Source: Clostridium sp. 'deep sea' (GTDB lineage Bacteria > Bacillota > UBA994 > PWPR01). From it: 64,000 nt of DNA. How positions within the stretch are numbered: position 1 is the stretch's first letter; the number at the start of each line of letters is the position of its first letter. The stretch lies in assembly GCF_014931565.1 (NCBI RefSeq), contig NZ_CP063353.1:1922001-1986000 (forward strand), written 5' to 3'. Shown piece by piece: positions 59,284 through 64,000 of this stretch. Below the pieces are notes generated by a model. The model saw only the letters and a list, made by a program, of their open reading frames with translations. It did not search any database and was not told the origin of the DNA. A program made the translations under genes and the position numbers.

Positions 59284-60294
59284 TTAAATTCCCAAATTTG
59301 ATATAATAGGTACAATAACCATCATCATAATTGCACAAAACACCATTATAATAGGCAACAACAGCTTACTATTTGCTAATTCACCAGCTCTTTTTGCCTT
59401 ATGTTTACGTTCTTCCCAAACCAAAACAGCTATATCTAGTAAGGCCTGGGCTATTTCACTATTGCCTTTAATATGAGCCTGCTCTATGGCTACCCCAAGC
59501 TTAGAGACTTCTTTAACATTACATCTATCAATAAACTCTTTATAGGCATGCTTTAGAGTAATACCATTATCTAGAGCTCTACAAACCCTCTGCATCTCTA
59601 GGTATAAATCCCCATAGCTACTGTAGGCAGTTTGTCGCCAAGCATCTGTAATCTCAATGCCAGCGTTAACTAGTAAAGCTAATTTGTTAATAACCTGAGG
59701 AAACTCATACAGAAGATTCTCTTTTCTTTTTTTTACCCTATATAAAATATCATCTAAAATAGTGTATACTGCCAAAAACACAACTGCTATACCTGCTACA
59801 GTTATTACAAATGCTTTAAGGGGAGTAAGTGTTTCCATAACTATTACCGATAAACTTAAAACTATACATAAGCCAACTATTAAATATGCTATAGACTGCG
59901 CTAAAATTGTTTGAGTAATCACTGTTGAATTTGCTTTGCCATAAAGCTCATTTACTGATCTATGTAGTTTTCGATAATACTTATTTGTTGTATTTATGTT
60001 AAAACGCTCTAATAGAGTAAACCCTGCTGGAATTATTGGATTTTTACTAGCGTATTTATTAAGCTTTATACTGCTATACGTTTTTTGTAGTTTAGTAAGT
60101 TTTCTCTTTAGCTTGTTAATTTTAGATTTATTTAAATAAGAGTTATTTTCTAATACTAATACTTTATTTTGGATATTATTGATTGTATCTTTTAACCTTA
60201 ATATTTTGGCGGCCGAAGCCATAATTATAAAATCTTGTTTTGATGATTTTAGCAAATAAATATACAGAGCTGCTAATATTGTTGATGATAACAT
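59284..60294 (-). CDS. tadC: Tad secretion system membrane protein TadC
   Basis: The product has 336 residues from the first ATG (60294). It is a type II secretion F-domain protein with three to four helices; the motif LALLVNAGIEITDAWRQTAYSS and the C-terminal GELANSKLLLPIIMVFCAIMMMVIVPII are typical. TadB and TadC form the inner-membrane platform on which TadA works. An AAAGGAG site lies 34 bases before that ATG, too far for it; the codons at normal spacing are ATA or ATT, so a non-standard start is possible and would add 8-9 residues. Confidence 0.9.
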   Translation of the reverse strand: MLSSTILAALYIYLLKSSKQDFIIMASAAKILRLKDTINNIQNKVLVLENNSYLNKSKINKLKRKLTKLQKTYSSIKLNKYASKNPIIPAGFTLLERFNINTTNKYYRKLHRSVNELYGKANSTVITQTILAQSIAYLIVGLCIVLSLSVIVMETLTPLKAFVITVAGIAVVFLAVYTILDDILYRVKKRKENLLYEFPQVINKLALLVNAGIEITDAWRQTAYSSYGDLYLEMQRVCRALDNGITLKHAYKEFIDRCNVKEVSKLGVAIEQAHIKGNSEIAQALLDIAVLVWEERKHKAKRAGELANSKLLLPIIMVFCAIMMMVIVPIISNLGI

Positions 60295-60334
60295 TAAACA
60301 TATGCTTGTTATAGTAATTATTTTTATCGCTCCT

Positions 60335-61159
60335 TTATACCCTTATATTTGTTATTTTTGTAGATATAATATAGGCACAGGCAAAAATAATTAAAGCTAA
60401 GGTAGCCACTACTCTACCAATAATTGTTGTATGCAAGGCATCCATAAAGCCATTGCCTAAAAAGTTCATGGTTGCTACAATTATTACAGGCAATATTAAC
60501 ATTATCGTTTGCTCATTTTTTTTATCAGAAATTATGGTATCAATTTCGAGCTCCACCTCTATGGTTTCCGAAATTAAGCGCTGTGTTTGCTTTATAACAT
60601 CTCCACTTTTATCACTTTTACCTTCTATTACATTTATTACAGCAGAAAAGTTTGTTATTTCAACAATATTACTTCTTTCTGCAAAGTTTGCTAAAGCATC
60701 TTTAAGCGGTATATTATTTGATAGCCAGCTTAATATTTGCTTTACTTCTATAATAATATCTGCTTTTTCATTATATATAAGTAACAAAGAATCTAAAGCT
60801 GATTTAAATGCTGTATTGATATTTTCTCCTGATCTCATTGCCACATCTAGGGCAGATAATAAGTCTTGAAATTGAACTCTTAGATTCTTTTTACGTTTAA
60901 GCAACTCATTTTTTTGTTTAAAAGGCATTAATAAAGAGGCTACTAACAATGACATTATTAAACTAAAGGCAAAGCTTTTATAGAATATGTATAAAATAAT
61001 AAAGCTAACAAAGTAATAAAAAACTAAGTAGAGTAGTTTTTCATATATAGTTAAAGAGCTAATCTCGTAATTAATAGCTTTATGTATGTTTGATTGCCTT
61101 TTAGTTAAGACTTTAGCTAGTCTTTTGGGGATATTCTTTATTTTATTAATTAACTTCAT
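60335..61159 (-). CDS. tadB: Tad secretion system membrane protein TadB
   Basis: The product has 274 residues and overlaps tadA by 14 bases. It has hydrophobic helices near residues 45-80 and 215-265, with the F-domain between them: RVQFQDLLSALDVAMRSGENINTAFKSAL and FAERSNIVEITNFSAVINVIEGKSDKSGDVIKQT. It should partner TadC in the inner-membrane platform. Confidence 0.9.
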   Translation of the reverse strand: MKLINKIKNIPKRLAKVLTKRQSNIHKAINYEISSLTIYEKLLYLVFYYFVSFIILYIFYKSFAFSLIMSLLVASLLMPFKQKNELLKRKKNLRVQFQDLLSALDVAMRSGENINTAFKSALDSLLLIYNEKADIIIEVKQILSWLSNNIPLKDALANFAERSNIVEITNFSAVINVIEGKSDKSGDVIKQTQRLISETIEVELEIDTIISDKKNEQTIMLILPVIIVATMNFLGNGFMDALHTTIIGRVVATLALIIFACAYIISTKITNIRV

Positions 61160-62417
61160 TATATAAACCTACTTTTTTTAGCTTGTTAGTGTGTACAAGC
61201 TTATTTTTAGTTTTACATAAACTACCTACTACTTTGTCATTACTAGAAAGTTCTATATTCTCTACATATCTATACAGAGGTAATAATTCTATATTGTTAT
61301 TTTTTAAACCAACCACTTCGCTTATTTCAACTACCTTTCGTGAGTGATCTCTAAAGCGAGACAAAAAAACAATAATATCAATAGCTGAAACCATTTGCTG
61401 TCTAATTGCAGTTAGAGGTAAATTGGCAGCGCCACTTAATACCATGGTTTCTAACCTGCTAAACATATCTATTGCTGAGTTTGAATGTCCTGTAGATAAT
61501 GAGCCATCATGGCCAGTGTTCATAGCCTGTAACATATCTAAGGCTTCTTCTCCCCTTACCTCACCTACAATTATTCTTTCGGGCCTCATCCTTAACGATG
61601 TTTTTATTAAGTCTTTAATAGATATTTGAGTTACATTACCGGCATTATTGCTCCTTACCTCGAGTTTAACAAGATTTTCAATAGACCTTATTTGTAATTC
61701 AGCAGAATCTTCTATGGTAATAATACGTTCGTTTGTAGGTATAAAATTAGATAAAGCGTTCAAAAAAGTAGTTTTACCACTGCCTGTACCACCACAAATA
61801 AAAATATTATATTTAGCCTTTACTAATAACTCTAAAAACTGAGCGGCTTGCTCTGTAATTGATCCATATTTTATTAATTGTTTAATAGCAATAGGTTTGT
61901 CCGGAAATTTTCTAATAGTGACTATAGGACCATTTATAGCTACTGGTGGTAAAACCACATTAACTCGCGATCCATCACTAAGCCTAGCATCTACTATAGG
62001 GTTACTAGTATTAACCGAGCGACCTGCCTTAGAAACAAATTTAGTTATAACATTTAAGAGTTTTTCAGTGCTTTCGAAGGTCTCTGGATACCTTGTTAAT
62101 ACTCCCTTTTTTTCAATAAAAATATTTTGATAACCGTTTATCATTATTTCTGTTATATCACTATCTGCAATTAGTTTATCTATTAAACTTAAACCTCTAA
62201 TTGAGTTATAAATGTCTGTTTCTATTGAACTTCTTTCTACAAAGTTTAATTTAGATAAATAGATAAATAGCTCTATGTTATTTGCTTTAGCTTGTTTTTT
62301 TTGGGCAATCATTTCAGTTATAATTTCGTGTTTAAGCTCTTCTTCACTCATGGCTAATACATAAGAACGATCCTGTAGTATCTTAGCTACTCTTGTAATA
62401 AATTTTGATTTAATCAT
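61146..62417 (-). CDS. tadA: Tad secretion ATPase TadA/CpaF
   Basis: The product has 423 residues. The N-terminal domain leads to an ATPase core with Walker A (GGTGSGKTTFLNAL), Asp box, Walker B (RIIVGEVRGEEALDMLQAM) and His box (GSLSTGHSNSAIDM). NPIVDARLSDGSRVNVVLPP is a further CpaF signature. The enzyme powers Flp pilus assembly. The start lies behind TAGGTT, 10 bases past the tadZ stop. Confidence 0.95.
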   Translation of the reverse strand: MIKSKFITRVAKILQDRSYVLAMSEEELKHEIITEMIAQKKQAKANNIELFIYLSKLNFVERSSIETDIYNSIRGLSLIDKLIADSDITEIMINGYQNIFIEKKGVLTRYPETFESTEKLLNVITKFVSKAGRSVNTSNPIVDARLSDGSRVNVVLPPVAINGPIVTIRKFPDKPIAIKQLIKYGSITEQAAQFLELLVKAKYNIFICGGTGSGKTTFLNALSNFIPTNERIITIEDSAELQIRSIENLVKLEVRSNNAGNVTQISIKDLIKTSLRMRPERIIVGEVRGEEALDMLQAMNTGHDGSLSTGHSNSAIDMFSRLETMVLSGAANLPLTAIRQQMVSAIDIIVFLSRFRDHSRKVVEISEVVGLKNNNIELLPLYRYVENIELSSNDKVVGSLCKTKNKLVHTNKLKKVGLYNEVN

Positions 62418-62426
62418 TTATTTAAC

Positions 62427-63464
62427 CTAGCTATTAATGTTAATTGTTATATTATTGGCAATATGTTCTATTAACTCTAAGGGGTTATTAAAATGCACTT
62501 TAGAAACAGTAGCTATAATAGGAATATCATAAAATTGCGGAATATTATCTTGTAAACTTTTGTTATAAACTAACCTAAGCTTGTGTTTATATTGCTCATA
62601 GATAAAGCCACTATTTTTAAATATTTTAAACTTGGTATCCGATACATGATTATTTTCATTAACAACTACAATTTGGTTAGCTATATCAAAAATACTAAGG
62701 TAGTTTTGATTTATATAACTAGAGCAATCAATAATTAGGTAGTCACAGACCATTGTAGTAGCTAATATGTTTATTAACTGTAGCAAGTCCTCTGTTGTTA
62801 AGGCCTCTAAATCGAGCAAGCTATCTACATCATTTATATAATAAATACCAGTATTAGGATCTTTTCTTTTTAAAGCCTCTGCTTTTAAAGCTGCATTTTT
62901 ATTGTTTTTTAAAACCATAAAAAGCTCACTTAAACCCCCACTTTGATTAGTATTTAAATAAACACCTGTAGATGGATAGTTTTCTAAGTTTAAATAAAAA
63001 GCTTTTTTGCCAAGTAAAGTAAACTTTCTTGCTAAAGAGATTGCTATTGTCGATTTTCCAACCCCTCCAGAGGCAGAGTAAACACAAATAATTTGGCTCT
63101 TGTTATTGTTTATATGTAGGTTATTTGGATTAACCTCCGAATAAAGGCTATATATTTGTTTAATTATATTTGAAACACGCTGATATTTATTAATTAAATT
63201 TATGTTTTGTGCTATTTCGGAATTTAATATCTCACTATTATGTGATAATAAAGCAACTAGTTTAATATTATTAATGTTTAGTTTTTCTGTATAAAATTCT
63301 TCACAAAGCAATAGTATATCTATATTATTTTCACTGAGATAGTTTACTAATAAATTAAGATCAGTAATTACTTTTATGGTAAATTTACTATTAGTACTTT
63401 GAACAATTTTTGAGCTTAATCTTGATGAATATTCAGCATCACAGTCTGCAATAACTAATTTCAC
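62427..63464 (-). CDS. tadZ: TadZ/CpaE-like localisation ATPase
   Basis: The product has 345 residues from a GTG (63462-63464) behind TAGGAG. A receiver-like N-terminal half (about 1-125) lacks clear phosphorylation residues. The C-terminal half is a MinD/ParA-type ATPase with the deviant Walker A CVYSASGGVGKSTIAIS and the later DYLIIDCSSYI. TadZ/CpaE proteins place the Tad machine in the cell. It is the first gene of the 13-gene operon that runs to 48695. Confidence 0.88.
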   Translation of the reverse strand: MKLVIADCDAEYSSRLSSKIVQSTNSKFTIKVITDLNLLVNYLSENNIDILLLCEEFYTEKLNINNIKLVALLSHNSEILNSEIAQNINLINKYQRVSNIIKQIYSLYSEVNPNNLHINNNKSQIICVYSASGGVGKSTIAISLARKFTLLGKKAFYLNLENYPSTGVYLNTNQSGGLSELFMVLKNNKNAALKAEALKRKDPNTGIYYINDVDSLLDLEALTTEDLLQLINILATTMVCDYLIIDCSSYINQNYLSIFDIANQIVVVNENNHVSDTKFKIFKNSGFIYEQYKHKLRLVYNKSLQDNIPQFYDIPIIATVSKVHFNNPLELIEHIANNITININS

Positions 63465-63920
63465 TAAACCATCTCCTAAAATTAAAATATACTAAAATAG
63501 ACATTATAAATTTATACATTTTTATTATTTTTACCTTTATACAATAAATAATATGTTAATTGTATATGAATTTTACTGAAAACTCAACCTTTTTTTTACA
63601 TAGAAATTTAATTTAGTAATTAAAGATTTCATTTATATTTTAAAGGCATTATTGCTTTACATAATTATTTATTATATTTACACCTTATATGACTTGTTTA
63701 TTGTAATTTTATTTATATTATATTATGTTTTAATTTTTACTATTATCTTACAAAAGAAACCCATTGTTATAACATAAATTTATTATTGCGAAAGGCACAG
63801 TGGAAAAATAAAAAAGTTATCAAAACCAAGTTAAGGCATTCATGATTTAAGCTAATAGAATGGTTAATTAACTGCACAAGGTATCTTGCCTTATGGTTAC
63901 AGTTTATTGTTAATGCACTA
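63465..63920. other. Gene-free region upstream of the Tad operon
   Basis: Very AT-rich sequence, with no gene and no riboswitch class that I recognise. A TATAAT on the minus strand near 63510 has no -35 partner at standard spacing, so the Tad promoter is not assigned. Confidence 0.3.
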
Positions 63921-63965
63921 TATAAAAAATAGCCAGCAAATAAAAAAAATTTATTTGCTGGCTAT
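63921..63965 (-). terminator. Terminator of a gene beyond the right edge
   Basis: ATAGCCAGCAAATAAA (63929-63944) is exactly complementary to 63950-63965, and six T follow on the minus strand. The gene it ends must lie at or beyond 63966. It also separates the Tad operon from upstream transcription. Confidence 0.85.
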
Positions 63966-64000
63966 ACCCTTACTGTGAATATATTATAGCTTATCTGCTG

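Noticed and set aside
63465-63920. c-di-GMP or other riboswitch before the Tad operon
   Set aside because: I compared it with the landmark sequences of c-di-GMP-I, cobalamin and glycine aptamers and found no match on either strand.

Overview
The window is AT-rich, densely coded chromosomal DNA from what looks like an anaerobic, spore-forming low-GC Firmicute of the Clostridia. The evidence is a BofA-type sporulation protein next to recR and a YaaL-like gene, a single-chain pyruvate:ferredoxin oxidoreductase, a 2-hydroxyacyl-CoA-dehydratase-type activase, an S-box riboswitch, a Firmicutes-type LexA box and a monoderm Tad pilus locus. I saw no tRNA, rRNA, CRISPR array, complete insertion sequence or phage.

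Layout. 1-12310: mixed single genes. These are a stress-type protein cut by the left edge, an ANKH-like membrane protein, a flavodoxin/ferredoxin fusion, a MATE exporter behind a promoter with two operator palindromes, a ferritin-like protein, a two-gene DNA-repair candidate (radical SAM plus partner) behind a LexA box, an amidinotransferase-fold protein without its catalytic Cys, and a copper-amine-oxidase-stalk surface protein. 12599-20023: nifJ, then the replication/repair/sporulation operon dnaX-ybaB-recR-yaaL-bofA. 20311-20882: an interspersed repeat with a shorter inverted copy at 35218-35583. 22066-26069: a seven-gene operon like the Bacillus sigY-yxl operon, reordered and carrying an extra alpha/beta-hydrolase, with an ECF-type promoter in front. 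26170-35133: a DUF421 protein, a three-gene activase set, two paralogous small membrane proteins and a divergent large LuxR-type ATPase regulator. 35654-41513: feoB-feoA, a FabK/nitronate-monooxygenase-like gene behind a palindrome, a lipoprotein and a small membrane protein. 41529-41924: an element with perfect 30-bp inverted ends. 42094-48665: a methionine operon. 48695-63464: a 13-gene Tad pilus operon.

How the genes work together. The methionine operon is self-contained: an S-box leader precedes a COG1900 (DUF39) and a COG2122 (UPF0280) gene, families tied to homocysteine synthesis from aspartate semialdehyde and sulfide. Next come metF, a free-standing MetH reactivation-domain protein and a MetH that lacks that domain. 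Together they could make homocysteine, make methyl-tetrahydrofolate and produce methionine under SAM control.

The Tad operon combines export machinery (TadZ, TadA, TadB, TadC, Flp, TadE-like proteins, prepilin peptidase) with WG-repeat, FHA, kinase-like/TPR and leucine-rich-repeat proteins. The kinase-like protein has lost the DFG aspartate, which suggests a pseudokinase/FHA sensing arm.

The strongest leads are the SAM-riboswitch-controlled homocysteine operon, the Tad operon with its pseudokinase, the sigY-like module, the LexA-controlled radical-SAM pair, and a GC-rich three-hairpin element at 26077-26155.
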